This document shows positions 24,767 to 37,333 of a stretch of 64,000 nucleotides of DNA, one piece after another. The position numbers and the translations under genes are program-made. The DNA is taken from assembly GCA_947683625.1 (NCBI GenBank), contig CANTUR010000145.1, positions 1,257,501 through 1,321,500 on the forward strand, given 5' to 3'. The notes beneath the pieces were generated by a model. The model was not told where the DNA came from. It saw only the letters and a list, made by a program, of their open reading frames with translations, and ran no database searches. How positions within the stretch are numbered: the first letter of the stretch is position 1; every line of letters starts with the position of its first letter. Origin of the DNA: Mallotus nudiflorus (taxonomy: Eukaryota; Streptophyta; Magnoliopsida; Malpighiales; Euphorbiaceae).

Positions 24767-25900
24767 TAAAAGTAATGTAATATATTTTATTTTTAATTTA
24801 TTTAGTCAGCTTTTTTTCTTTATAAAAATTCTTATTTTAAAATGCATATGTTTTTTTCAATATAAAACATTTTAATTATACTACATCTAAAATAATACTT
24901 TACTTTTTATTATAAATTATGTCATTTATTCTAATTACAATATCTACCTTTTATTCAATTAAAAACACATTTCATTTTTATTTAATGCAAGTAAAAATGT
25001 ATAACTTATAAATTATTTCCTATTTTTTCTTTTATTTTTCCAATTATTATTATTACTATACATATTTAAAAAAATATTTATGTGTACTTTTAATAAAATA
25101 TTATTAAATAAAATTATTATAATAACTTTCTAAATTTTTAATTTTATATTTAATTTATTTATAATTTTAAATTTATTTAAATTATTTAAATTTCTCACAA
25201 CGAGTAAATTCATCACAAACTCATCTTTCCTCGTTAATCTTGCTGTCACAAAACCTAATTATGTCCCATCTTCTACTCATTTTAGTGAGATATATACTTG
25301 ATTTTCCATTTTAAATCACATGTTTAGTCTTTAGCTTTACCTGAAAATTTTAATTACAATTAATATGCAAAACTAGAAGTGAATACGAGTCTAGAAAATA
25401 TAAAATTTTTGAAATTATATTAAATTTTTGAAAGTTTTAATATTGGTATTAAATTTAAAAATTTTTATATCAGTACTGTTTCATTTTTTATAATGGTTTA
25501 ATACGAAGATTTAACTCTTCTAAAATAGATCAATATTGCACAATTCAAAATGGAAATTTGAAAATTTATGGTATATAGTGATTCATATTATTGATTATAT
25601 TTATATTTATAACCAACAAATAAATAGTAAAAATTTGTGTATATTTATACTTTTTTATATAAGCATATATTTAATACATATTTTTGGTAAAATTATTGTG
25701 TATGTTTAACTTTGTGTTATATATATTTTTGGCAACTAAATTTATGTGTATGTATAAAATTAAATATAATAAAATTATATTATATTTTAATTAATAAAAA
25801 TGACTTAACATCTCTTGTTTTTATTTATAAAATTACTACTTTAACTAAAATGATGTAGAGTTGGGCAAAATTACATAATTTTAATTATTTATAATATTTG
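24767..25900. other. AT-rich intergenic stretch, no gene seen
   Basis: The sequence is strongly AT-rich with no open frame of note and no motif I recognise. Its right part (about 25790-25900) resembles 46180-46262, the flank of the second hAT-like MITE. Confidence 0.5.
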
Positions 25901-25908
25901 TCTATATA

Positions 25909-26361
25909 TAGGGGTGTAATCTAGTCGAGTTGAATCAACACACTGTCAGGCTTAAGCTTGACTCGACTTTCAAATTTGAAGTTTGAACTTGATCAAGCTC
26001 TTTTTTTAAAACTAGAACTTGATATGATTAAATAATTGATGTACTTGAACTTGACTCTATTAATTAAGTACATTTTTAAAATTTTAAATATTCAAATTCT
26101 ATTCAAGTTCGAACTGAACTCAGTTTAATAATATATATTTATAATTATATTAAAATAAAAGGGTAAAATAGTAAATATATAAAAGCTCGATTAAGCTTGT
26201 GAGCCTATCGAATCACATATTTAGAATCTTGAGCTTGACTCGAAAACCTACTCTAATAGCCTCAGCTTGAGTTTGACTTGACAATAATTGAATTGACTCC
26301 AAGTTTTTCTTGAGTTGATCCTTAATAGCTCGCAAGTCAAATTGACCCAATTATACCTCTA
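25909..26361. mobile_element. hAT-like MITE 1 (453 bp)
   Basis: The element starts TAGGGGTGTAAT and ends ATTATACCTCTA, an imperfect terminal inverted repeat of about 25 bp. It is flanked by a perfect 8-bp duplication, TCTATATA, at 25901-25908 and 26362-26369. An 8-bp duplication with a TAGGGGTG-type end is typical of non-autonomous hAT elements. The interior is rich in CTTGA and CTCGA words and has no coding potential. Confidence 0.8.
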
Positions 26362-26404
26362 TCTATATATATTAATATATAATAAAAATAATAATTATAA
26401 TAAT

Positions 26405-28289
26405 TGTAGATGCTTCATTCAATCGGCCCATGATAGGGGGGCGAACTATGGATACTCGATTTAGTCAGCCCCTAATAAAGCCCAATGACGAGAAATGTAA
26501 GACTTAAATGCAAGAAATAAACCCTGAAATCTTCTCAAAAATGAGTCCGAAGGTTAGAAATCTATGAAGAAGCCCAAAATCCTTTAAAAATTAGCCCAAA
26601 TTGCCTCAATCCATTAGGCCTAACTCAGGGCAGGCCTGAGAGGCGAATGCCTCTATAAAGAGGCAATTGCCTCTCTGGCAGCTGTTGAAGAGGCGATCGC
26701 CTCATTGGAAAGGCACCACCTCTACAGCAACCACTTGCCTTTACATTAAATGCATAGGTGATCATGGCAGCCAACTTAGTGGCCCCACTCGCCTCTACAA
26801 CTTAGCCTCAAGTCTGAAAAATGGCATTATGAGAAGAGAGGGGCTAGGAAAGGCAATGATGGTGGCAGGGGTATGGGCTAAGGGAGGTGAATAAAAGAGA
26901 AAGAAAAGAGAGAGAAAAAGGATCTTTTAAGGGGGACTAAAAAACACTTAGAAAAAATTGCAAAAGGGAGAGCTTTGAGAGGAAGAGAAAAAAAGAAAAA
27001 AAAAAAGGGAGGAAGAACACTTTGAAAGGGAAAGAACCAAAAGGTTGATTAGCTTGGAGAAAGGAAAAGGAAGAAACTTGTATTCAAGGAAGAGGATCTA
27101 TACCTCAACTCGTTTCTGAGGACCAACAATTTTGAAAGCTCACTTTTCAATAAACTTCTTACCTCTTTAAGTTTGCATGATCCATTTCTCACTTATTTAC
27201 ATGTAATTTTCTTTGTTTACTAGCTTTCATGTTCTTTCCCTTGTATTTATCATTCGTAACATGCATTGCTTCTTACATGATTCATTGAGCCTTAGGTGAG
27301 GTTGTGTGTCCAAATTGATAGTTATAATAGATCTTTACTTGAATTGAAAGATTTTCCATTTTGAGAGTCGTTTGAGACTTCTCATCAGGCAATCAGCTCT
27401 CAAAGAGGCGATTGCCTCACTGCCATGAGGCGATCGCACTCTGACAAGTCTCATACGACCTTACCTTACATACTTGTACGTTATAAAGAGCTTCTATACG
27501 TGCATAAGTCTTAGCATGTTCAAATCTATTTTGTATAAGTGCCCTAATATATTGTTAAATTAAAGTTTAGAACTTATATCTCATGGTCTTAATTTCGTTA
27601 TTTTCATTTTATTCATCTACCAATCTCATGGATTCTTATGCATGATCTTTACATGTTTTGAAGAGCTAACATTTTTCCTGTTGTAAGGATCCATTGATGA
27701 TTAGAAATCATCAATCATCCTATTAATTAGTTCTTTAGAGGTTTTATTAATTTAAGTAGTTTATTTTTGATATATTTCCTATTTATTACACCATTATTTA
27801 ATAAGGCGTTGTAATCCTTAATCCCTTTGCCCCTTGGATTTGGAATGTATGGTTGTAATTTATATTTTTTTTAGTTTATCTATGGTGAATGTTGGGACCT
27901 AAAAACATGAAATTTGATTAATGTGCAAACTCAGGATTAATTGTAAAATGTTATGACCAATTGAAAGAAATCACAATTTGCTTGTTAATGAAGAAACCAT
28001 TGAATAATTAAGGGTAATAAATTACAAAACATAAATGGAGGCCAACCATAAGGTTGGGTGGGCATTCAAATTCCCATACCTAGTTTTCAAACACATTCTC
28101 TAATGACGGCTTTTGAGAACCTCCATGGAATCTAGTTGCTATATAAATGTGTCCCGACTTTCATCCGAGTGGCAACTCTATCTCCAAGCAGGCTTTAAGA
28201 CCTATGTCATATTTCCTAGTGGGCCTCAAGCCCACACAATGTTATGGTCATCAAACATTTGGACATGAGTTAAAGCCCACCCGCCTACA
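26405..28289 (+). repeat. 5' LTR of element E
   Basis: This LTR of about 1,885 bp starts TGTAGATGC, ends ..CGCCTACA and is matched by 41133-42722 plus 45802-46064. It contains several palindromes of the GAGGCnATTGCCTC/GAGGCGATCGCCTC family (26640-26722 and 27405-27440). The 26.7-26.9 kb open frame inside it is not conserved as protein. Confidence 0.88.
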
Positions 28290-28290
28290 G

Positions 28291-28308
28291 TGGTGACTCC
28301 ATTAGGGA
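28291..28308 (+). other. Primer binding site of element E
   Basis: TGGTGACTCCATTAGGGA begins 1 nt after the LTR end. It resembles the TGGCGACTCC...GGGGA primer site of Tat/Ogre elements. The exact tRNA should be confirmed by a tRNA 3'-end match. Confidence 0.65.
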
Positions 28309-28309
28309 T

Positions 28310-29230
28310 AGAGAAATTGATTCTAACTTTTTGTAATTTATCATCTTTAATTATTCTTTGATTTCTTTTGCATTTTGATTGCATTCATTACACTCTTTGC
28401 ATATAATGAGTACTTCAGTCTCTTTTTAACCCAACAATAGTCAGTATTTTTCTACTTACATTTCAATCAAACCTAGTGGTGAGATATTTGATTATTGTCA
28501 CTCACGATACATGCTATCCACATTGCATGGACCCTTAGGTGAGGAGATGTACATAGATATATATATAGTTGTGGGAGCCAAAGCCTTTTACTACCTAAAA
28601 CTTAAGCTCATGTCGTGGCCTAGCAATTTCCCATAGGCACTTCCCAATTGCTTATGTTTTATGCCCTTTAATGGATCCTTAAAATAAGACCCAAACCCAT
28701 TATAAATGGACCTTGTCAAGATAGGCCTTTCATGCCAATGCTCAGCCCATTTCAAAGTATTGTCAAAATGGGCCTATCATGCCCATATTGGCCCATTAAA
28801 ATGAATCTTGACAAGATAAGGCCCTGATATAACTCTTGGCCCATTAATGCGAACTTTGGATTTATTTAGAGGGTTTGTTACTTGTTTGTTCCAATTCGAG
28901 AGTTTTCTTGCATACGTCAGTTTTATTATCCCATGTTGATAATTAAAACCCAAACCAAAAATTCTAGGACAAGATACTCACCATTGAACACGTGTGTGGG
29001 AGAAATAAGGATGGAGGTCATCATTTTTTTTAGGCTCTGCATTTTTGTGCTGTGTATATTAAATGTGCTTATTTACTTTTCTTCTTAAATAATGAAACAA
29101 ACTTGCATATTATGCATACACATCATGTATAATTCTAATATATAGTCTAATAGCGATATACATACTTCAAACTCATCCAAGTGGGGTTCGATCAAGTTCC
29201 AGTCGATTAGTCAGAACTTCATAAACAAAA
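28310..29230 (+). other. 5' untranslated leader of element E
   Basis: This is the leader between primer site and gag start. It contains repeated GGCCCAT/GGGCCT words around 28700-28830, and no open frame with recognisable motifs. A short upstream ORF, as found in some Ogre elements, was not recognised. Confidence 0.45.
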
Positions 29231-30575
29231 ATGGCAAGAAGGTTTAATCCTGAGGCCTTCAAGGCGCAGTTGAATGAGGAGGTGTTCATTGAGACTTGGA
29301 CTATGATGAAGGAGATGATGGGGAAATAACTAAGTTAATTATAGAAAATCAGCCAGCAAAGCCACCCAATATGTAGCTACCCAATCTGATTAATCTTGAT
29401 AATGAAATCCTAGTAAGAGAAAGGGAAGAAGATGATGTGACGATACTAGCTAATCCACCTAATCGGAGAAATATGAACCCCACTGAGGACATGGAACAAA
29501 TTAAGTGGGCATATAACCAAGGCTATAAGTCAAATGTTGATGATGAACAAGAAGGGCATGGATGCTCCTTTGGATTACACTGACTTGAATCTGGAAAGGG
29601 AATACGAACCCCTACCTCATAAGTTTAAATTCCCTAACATGAAGAAGTATGCTAACATTAAGGAACCCCATTTACATCTGAAGTAATATATGACATATAT
29701 GAAAGCCATCGAGCTGACTAAAGCTCAAATCATCAAATAGTTCCTCATGTCATTAGAAGGTGCACCAATCCACTGGTACTATGCTTTGGAACCCCACGTT
29801 CAATCTGATTGAAAAGAACTATATGCTGCATTTATGAAATAATATGGCCTTAATGTTTAGTTAGAAGTATCTTTAAAGGATTTTTAAAACACCAAGCAAA
29901 GGTTTAACAAGCCCTTCACTTACTATCTAACTTGATGGAGAGGGAAGCTATCACAAATGAGGCATAGGCATGCCGAGTCGGACCAACTAGTACTTGCAAT
30001 AGAAGGATGAGTTCTGGCACTGTCTAAGAAGTTACAGGATTTGAGAATCTAAAATTTTAAGGAATTAAATAGATTTGGGGTTTAAAAGGAATCAAACTTT
30101 CCCCAAGAGAAAAGGCTCTTTAGAGGGAGATATGGGGGCAAAGAAGGAGCTGGTTCAAGCAGCAATGTCTAGATTAATACCATCATACCACCTAGTAGCA
30201 ATCTACAGGTTAATGCTATTAGGTAACCTCAAAGATTCTCTAATTTGGGTAGCCTTTATCAAAAGTTCTCAAGAAGTTAATCGAGAAAAACTTATTATGA
30301 CCTTTACCTTCTTATCAACCCTTACCAGGTGCCAATCCAAAACTTTTCTACAAGTTCCACCAAACCATTAGGCATAACACTAATAGTTATGTCCACTTGA
30401 AGCATGACATCCAAGACTTAATTGCCATAGGCAAAATCACAGACCTAGAGATAAAAAAACCAAACACCCAAAACAACCCTCTACTTGATTATTGAAATAT
30501 GCCACCACCTAACCCACCTATTCTAATGATTAACACTGGCCTAATAGAAGAGCAAGTCTTGAGCTCTTTCATTAA
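29231..30575 (+). pseudogene. gag relic of element E
   Basis: ATG at 29231 opens MARRFNPEAFKAQL..., followed by a series of broken frames. Recognisable gag words include PIHWYYALEP, KQRFNKPFTYYL, a WRGKL..MRHRHAESDQLVLAIEG stretch and, further on, KHDIQDLIAIGK and MPPPNPPILM. These match the general layout of Tat-lineage Gag (capsid region followed by a proline-rich tail). Stops and frameshifts are frequent, so no Gag is made. Confidence 0.65.
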
Positions 30576-30923
30576 TACTATTCCTAGTCCACCAAAGCAT
30601 ATACCTAAGCTAAAAAACCCCTTGAGTTTGTTGTGCATGTATTAGACATCTAGAGTTCTGATAATAAAGATGAAGGGAAGGTTAATTTGTGGGATAATGA
30701 GCAATATGGGTTTGGTCAATCTGTTAGTAAGGTTGAGGAAAGAAGGAAAGAAGCTAAAACTACTGAGCATAAACCAAAAAAGGAAGTAGAGATAGGAAAA
30801 GGGAAGGAAGTGATGAAAGACTAAAGAACCATCGTCGGTGCTTAGGAGTTACTCATGCACTCTAGGAACCATCGGGAAGCACTAGATTAAAAAAAGACCT
30901 CCATAAGTTGCACTCCTGAACAG

Positions 30924-31290
30924 ATGATTAATTCCTTAACAAAAACCTCCCAAAGTGCCATAATGTTTTTTTATGACGATTTGCCACTAGAAGGGAGGGA
31001 TCACCATAAAGCCCTTTTCATTGAGGCTGAAGTGAAGGGAAAAATAACTTATTGTGTTATAGTGGACAATGGTTTTGCCATTAATATTTTTCCATTAAAG
31101 GCTTCAAAGCCTTAGTTAAGATAGGACCCATCGAGGCTTAGGTCAATCTACATGTAATCGACATACTTGTGACCTTTGCTATCCTAGTAGGAAGGCCATG
31201 GCTCTATCCTTTGGGTGGTGTGCCTTCCACTGTTCACTAGGAAATTAAGTTTCCATAAGAAAGTAGGGTTGTCACCATCTCTATAGAGAT
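30924..31290 (+). pseudogene. Aspartic protease relic of element E
   Basis: The frame reads HKALFIEAEVKGKITYCVIVDNGFAINIFPL, matching the VDNGSA..N..PL active-site region of Tat/Ogre proteases. The catalytic Asp and Gly are kept. The frame ends soon after at a stop, and further protease-like sequence continues in another frame. Confidence 0.65.
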
Positions 31291-31453
31291 TGAAGCTGTT
31301 ATGGTCGCCCTAAAGCTAGCCCCTAAGGAAATAGCCATAAACCCAAATTTTGAAGTATTTGTAATTTATAAAGATGAAATAGATCAGAGGGTTCTTAATA
31401 TGATGTGAAACATGAAGTTTATGCTCGGTATGGGCTTGGGAAAAGACTAATTT

Positions 31454-32026
31454 TTGAGATTTATTGAATGCAAAGTACCTATTTTAAAGCATGGGGTAGG
31501 GTTCGAAGGAGATGATGGTCATAAAGAGGAAATTGACATCTCAAATCAACCCGAAGAAGAAGAAGAAGAGATTGCAGTTAAAAGAAAGGGCTTGTGGGAA
31601 ACCTTTATAAGAAAAGGCACTAGATACCTGTATGATGGAACTCCAAAACCTCTATTGACGATTGGGGAAGTTATTCTAAGGTTTGAGATCTTTGCTAAGT
31701 TTGTGAACGGAATGAAAAAAGTTGTTATTGAGGAAGTCCCTATAGAAGAATTGGCACCATCTAGGGATGAATTTGAAGAGAATTCAGCCGCTCTGAAGGT
31801 GAAGGATGCTAATAATCAAGACAAGGAATTGGATTTCAAAGCTTATGTCCTTAACTCCATCATGAATGTTTTTTATAATGATTTTGATGTCTCTCTTACT
31901 TATTTATTCTTTTCCAAAGTGAATACAATGAAGTCTAAGTTTGCTTATCTATGTGATGCATTTCCTAATGGTTATTCTATTTATGATTATCATCTCATGC
32001 ATATGTTTGACATTAATTCCATGTAA
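31454..32026 (+). pseudogene. Protease-RT linker relic of element E
   Basis: A 190-codon open segment has no motif I can name. It begins MRFIECKVPILKHGVGFEGDD and has acidic runs (EEEEEE). Its position between protease and RT suits the variable linker of Tat-type polyproteins, where Ogre elements also carry an intron. Whether it encodes anything beyond the linker is unknown. Confidence 0.5.
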
Positions 32027-32189
32027 ACTGAGTCATTTAATTTAGGCACAAATGGTAATCCTAAAAATATATTGCTTGCTTTTGGTCTAACTCATGAGAA
32101 GAGAGAAAAAATGAAAGAAATATTAAAAGGACAGAAAGTATTTGCTTGGGGATATTAAGACATGCCAGGAATCAATAGGGAAGTCTCTA

Positions 32190-32900
32190 AACACAAAATC
32201 CCTACATATCCTCACATATCACCGATCAAGAAGAAGAGCAGGAGACTAAGACTAGAATGGACACTTTTGGTCAAAGAAAAGGTTAAAAAGAAGTTGAGGG
32301 AAAAATTCCTAGAGGTAGTAGAGGACACCCAATGATTGGAAAATATAGTTCCAATCCCAAAGAAGGATGGGAGGGTTAGAATGTGTGTGGACTATAGAGA
32401 TCTGAACAAGGCTTGCCCAAAGGATGATTTCCCGCTGCCACACATCAATGCGTTGGTCGATAGTTCAGCTTCCAATGCAATGTAATCTTTCATGGATGTG
32501 TTATTGGGGTATAATAAAATCATAATGGCAGTAATAGACAAGCTAAAGACATCATTCATCATTGAATGGGGTATCTACTGTTATTGGGTAATGCCATTTG
32601 GATTAAAGAATGCAGGGGCTACTTATTAAAGGATGTCAACCACTCTGTTGTATGATATTATCCATAAAGAGATAGTAGTGCATATGGATGATATGATCAT
32701 GAAGTCTGCAACCAAAAAGGGGCTTCAGACAAATTCCTGGCAAGGGTAGAAAAGTATAATCTCATATTGAACTTGAAGAAGTATATTACTAGGGTGATGG
32801 TTGGTAAGCCCCTAGGGCACATTGTCAGCCAAAGGGGAAAAGAAGTGGACTTGGATAAGGTAAAGCGATTAGGGAAATGCCCACTCCAAAGAATGAAAAG
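32190..32900 (+). pseudogene. Reverse transcriptase relic of element E
   Basis: Visible motifs in order are VPIPKKDGRVRMCVDYRDLNKACPKDDFPLPHI, SFMDVLLGYNKI, MPFGLKNAGATY and the polymerase box HMDDMIMKS (YVDDMIVKS-like). The CPKDDFPLP form is typical of the Tat/Athila side of Ty3/gypsy. Several stops interrupt it, including at the positions where Gln is expected in AM(Q)SFMD and ATY(Q)RM. Confidence 0.8.
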
Positions 32901-33049
32901 AAGTCAGAGGGTTCATAGGGCATTTGCAATACATTAGCAGGTTTATAGCTAAGTTGACAACTGTGTCTAAACCGATCTTCAAGCTCCTCAAAAATAATCA
33001 ACCTATGATATGGGACAATGAATGTCAATAAGCTTTTGAAGCCATTAAG

Positions 33050-33905
33050 TCTTACCTAATGAATCCTTTAGTCTTATAGCCGCCAAAGCCAGGTAAGCCT
33101 TAACCCTATATTTAGTAATTAAGAAGGATGCAATAAGGGCAATGATAGCTCAGGAAAATGAAGAGAGGATTAAACATACAGTGTATTATTTGAGTTAAAA
33201 GCTCCTCCCGTATGAAGCCAACTACAGCCTAGTAGAGAAAACATGTTTGGCTATAATTTGGGCAATGAAAAATCTCGGGCATTACTTTCAATCCTATAGG
33301 TTACAAGCAATTTCTAAACATGATCCCCTTAGATACCTTCAATAAATCCCCTCACTCATAAGAAAGTTAGCCAAATGGTTGGCCCTACTCACTGAATTTG
33401 ACATTGATTATATAACAAAAAAAAGTAGTAAAAGGAACGGCAGTAGTAGACTTCTTGGCTCAAAACCCAATGGTCGATGAACATAAATGGGAATTGGAAT
33501 GTCCATATGAATATTTAAGGGTAATAGAGGTCCAAGGATGAAGAATGTACTTTGATGGAGCCGTTAATAACAAAGGGGCCGGTATTAGTATAATCTTGAT
33601 CACACCAAAAGGGAAATGATCCCAATGGCCAAAAAGCTTGAATTTAAAGTAACAAAAAATTAAGTGGAATATGAGGTGTGCATATTTGGTTTGGAAGCTT
33701 TATGTAGTGTGGGATCAGAAGATGTTACCATGTATGGAGATTTGATGTTGCTGATAAAATAAGCCTCTAGTGAATAGGAAGCAAAGGAGGACAGGCTGCA
33801 TCCGTAATGGTATTATTTAGCTACCATCTCATTGTCTTTTACTCAGTGCAAATTTATTTAACTACCAAGAGAAAAGAAATAAATAGCCGATGCACTAGCT
33901 ACTCT
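33050..33905 (+). pseudogene. RNase H pair relic of element E
   Basis: A degraded retroviral RNase H is seen first (LPYEANY..EKTCLAIIWAMKNLGHYFQ). It is followed by a second RNase H of the archaeal type, marked by MYFDGAVNNKGAGISIILITPKG and a later KADALATLAS-like end. The additional archaeal-type RNase H is a hallmark of the Tat lineage. Many stops are present. Confidence 0.7.
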
Positions 33906-34129
33906 AGCTTCCATGTGGAAGAATGGCAGACAGACAGATGTTAAGCCTCTAATGTTGGCAAAATCGCAAACTCCTTGTTACGAAGAGAAAAGGGTGATGC
34001 CAATGGATACCGCTGAGAAGCCTTGGTTTTCTAACTTGCAAAAATACTTAGAAATAGGAAAATTCCCCGAGGATGCCGACAAGAAAGAAAGGATGTCCTT
34101 ACGAATGTTATCTCAGTAATTCATTAGCT

Positions 34130-35270
34130 ACAATGGAATGTTGTATAAAAGAATGCCTACGGGTGTCCACTTGAGGTGCGTCGATAAGAAAGACGCCCAG
34201 AAACTTATGGAAGTAATCCATGAAGGGGTTTGTGGCCCACATATGAATAAGATAGTTCTGGCAAAGAAAATAGCTCGCCAAGGTTATTTTTGGATTACCA
34301 TAGAGACGAACTGTGTCAAGTTTATAAAGAAATGCCATAACTATTAAGCTTATGTGGATGTGAGCCATCTACCATCTATAGAGCTCTAGGGAATGACTTC
34401 CCCTTGGCCAATTGTAGTATAAGGGATCAATATTATAGGAAAAATAAGGTTAAAGGCATTAAACATTCATTGATACATTATCTTGGCAATTAATTATTTC
34501 TCTAAATGGGTCAAGGCTAAGTCCCATACTATGGTCAACTCAAAGTGGATGTTAAATTTATTGAGAAAAATATAATCTACAAAAATGGGTTGTCGCATCA
34601 CTTTATTACTGATAATGGTGTTTAATTTTGAGTAAAGGCTGCTACACTGTTAAGAGATTATAAAATAGAACACCATAGATCATCTTCATTTAGGCTATAG
34701 GCAAATAGGGCTGTGGAAGCTACAAATAAGAATATAAAGAGAATCCTGGCCAAGATGATAGAGAATTATCAGGATTAGGCAAATTATTTACAATTTATGT
34801 TATAGGGGTACTAAACTACTACTAGGACTTCAACAGGAGCCACTCCATATTCCTTAGTATATTGGTACGAAGCTATTTTGCCAATAGAAGTAGAGGTTCG
34901 ATCACTAAGGGTTCTCCTAGAGTCCAAGATCCCTAAGTACCAATGGGTGGAAAGTTGACTAGTGCAGCTGACATTGTTGGATGAGAAGTGGATGAAGGCT
35001 ATTTATCATTCTCAACTGTATTAGAAAAGGATAGCCCTGGCTTATAATAAGAATATCAAGTCAAGAAAGATCAAAGAAGGAGATTTAGTAATGAAGCTTG
35101 TAAAACCAATTATGATTGATCCATAAAGGAAGTTCAAACAAAATTGGGAAGGTTCATATATGGTGAAAAAGTTCTTCTCCAAGGGTGCAACTATCCTATC
35201 TGATATTAAAAGGAATGAATTTTAGGAGCCCATCAACCTGGATAAGCTCAAGAAGTACTTACTGTAAAAG
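34130..35270 (+). pseudogene. Integrase relic of element E
   Basis: The zinc-binding part is the best preserved: GVHLRCVDKKDAQKLMEVIHEGVCGPHMN and a KFIKKCHNY segment (about 34160-34345). The core region follows with AINYFSKWVKA, a degraded second-Asp motif (HFITDNGV), and the NRAVEATNKN segment holding the catalytic Glu. The end near 35265 reads ..NLDKLKKYLL then stop, like Tat-type integrase C-termini. The frame is broken many times. Confidence 0.72.
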
Positions 35271-35949
35271 TCTCACTAAGGAGAAAACCTCAAAAAGAGG
35301 CTATCTAGACAAAAAGTAAAGATAAAAATGAAAAAAAATAAAAGAGTCCTGCCAGATTGAAAATCACAAAAGGGGTGATCCAGGAAAAAGTTAAAGATAT
35401 GTAAAAGGAGAGAAAGAGAGATGAAAATTGATAGTTGGAAAACTTACAAGAGCAGGCCAATTAACGACATGAGTTATGTCAGAAGCAAAATGTATATTCA
35501 CACTATGCTTAAATTTAAATTAAATAGATTGCTCTAATTACTATTAAACATTACGTTAAGTGTTTATTACAAACTATTTAACTGAAAATGGAAACTCAAT
35601 CTAACAAAAGAGAAATGATGACTAAATTCATGAACTAATTATGCTTTCTCCTCTTTTATTAAATATCCCGCACACTTGATGCTTGTAATTCTCTAATTTT
35701 TTTATTTCTAATAAACTCATCTCTTTCCACCTATTGTTATTGAATCCACACCTTATAATGATCATCGATAGTTAGATCCTCATTATAGTTTATATTCCTC
35801 TAATGATTCTCTGAGGCTAGGTAGCCACTAGGTTATCTAGGAAGTTATGGGTGAGCAATCATAGCTCGAATTCATGCACTAATTCCACTATTAACTGTTT
35901 TGCCCATATTGGCGGTAGAGTTGGGCAGGATAATAGAAAGTAGCTAAAT

Positions 35950-36851
35950 AAAATCCAATGACAGGAATGCAGTAAGTGTAAGATTGGATAGTCACATATT
36001 GTAACCTCCACCACAGGCACATCCATCAAATCAAGGTATCGGGGAATGTGGATAGCCAGTCCTGAATGTTATATGGTATGGGATGCAGCTTTCCGGTATG
36101 ATATTCTTGGCCCTATATCATGCTACATCTCGAGGAGGTTCAAGTAGTCTTAGCTTTTCATGAAACCATATCTGTAGGAGTGGTAGGTAAGAGAAAATGC
36201 AAGCAAGTTAAAAAATAAAAGTCAAAAATTGAGAAACTTACCTCTAACAAGAACGGACTTCCTGAAATTGCATGGTCTTCATGAAATTGTCTAATCCAAT
36301 TATGGTTTATACTAGAATGAGGCTTTCACTTGCTCCAAAATATGTAAGAGTTTTGAATCATAGTTTTCAGATGGTGAGACAAGTAGGAATTGGGCATACA
36401 AATAGAAGGCCATCATTTGAGGCTAGTAAACCTCTCTCTTTTCTACATTTAAAATAGCTTTAAGGAAGGGTTCTAATGCAATCTTTAAGCCAAAAAGGTA
36501 GTAAGATGAAAATGGGGGTGAAAGACTGAACAGTCAGGCCATCTGATATTAAGCCAAATATAAGTATGGGATCCTAAGTATAGGGATCGCGAGTTGGTAG
36601 GAGGAATCCATCTGACAGCCTAGGAGGGCTTCAAACTCTTTTGATAAGGAACATAATTCAACTATATTGAACTGGAAAATATGTTTCTGAAGATACCATA
36701 AATGAGCTACTGCATGAAGAAATGGAAAGTCGATCCTTTTGGCATGAAGTGATTTAAAGACAAATAAGTGAAACAGCTCTGATTTGGCCCATGATGTGTT
36801 GTCTAAGCTCTTCAGTATCAGTTGTAGTATTTTGAGGCTTCCTTCAGTCAT
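35950..36851 (-). pseudogene. Antisense relic 2 in element E, possible DUF7745-like protein
   Basis: A minus-strand frame from ATG at 36851 (MTEGSLKILQL) is open for 100 codons. It contains KRIDFPFLHAVAHLWYLQKHIFQFNIVELCSLSKEFEALLGC. The pattern of His-Phe/Leu-Trp, a Phe-X-Phe pair and a Leu..(E)EFEALL segment resembles the DUF7745/plant-mobile-domain type proteins found antisense in some Tat-lineage elements. This assignment is my inference from a short stretch. Downstream to about 35950 the similarity fades. Confidence 0.4.
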
Positions 36852-37333
36852 AATTCAAGCCTTCAAGGGTTTTTAATAAGAGAAAATGGAGGTATGAGGC
36901 GAAGTTGTCTAACACTGAGGTTGAAAGTGAAAAGTTGGAGGTTTAAAGAGAGAAATTGACCTGAAGATAAGGTGATTGCCTCATTGAAGAGACCTTACCT
37001 TAGGACAAAGAGGTGATCACCTCTTCAAGCAGGAAGTCATAAGGCAATCACCTCTTTGGTAGAGAACCATCGCCTTTCCAATGAGATAGTCGATAAACTT
37101 TTGCTAGATTAGAACTGTTTCATCCTTAATTGAAGTACATCAGTAAAAGAGCAGGGAACACCTTTTTAATTACCGATGCTAAACAATTGTATGCAAAAAA
37201 TGAATAATAAATAAAATTCATTAAGATAAATTTCAATTTTGCAAGTATTTTATTAACAAAAAATAAATTATGCAAATGTTAGAAGTAAATAAGGGTGACA
37301 ATCAGAAAAGAATAGTTTATAGGCCGTAGTCTA

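Noticed and set aside
26690..26703. GCGATCGC core reminiscent of the cyanobacterial HIP1 octamer
   Set aside because: Plant retrotransposon context, and the motif centre varies while the GAGG/CCTC arms are constant; the resemblance is coincidental.
26667..26894. 75-codon frame in the 5' LTR of element E
   Set aside because: The frame is not kept in the 3' LTR copy; LTR sequence rich in palindromes.
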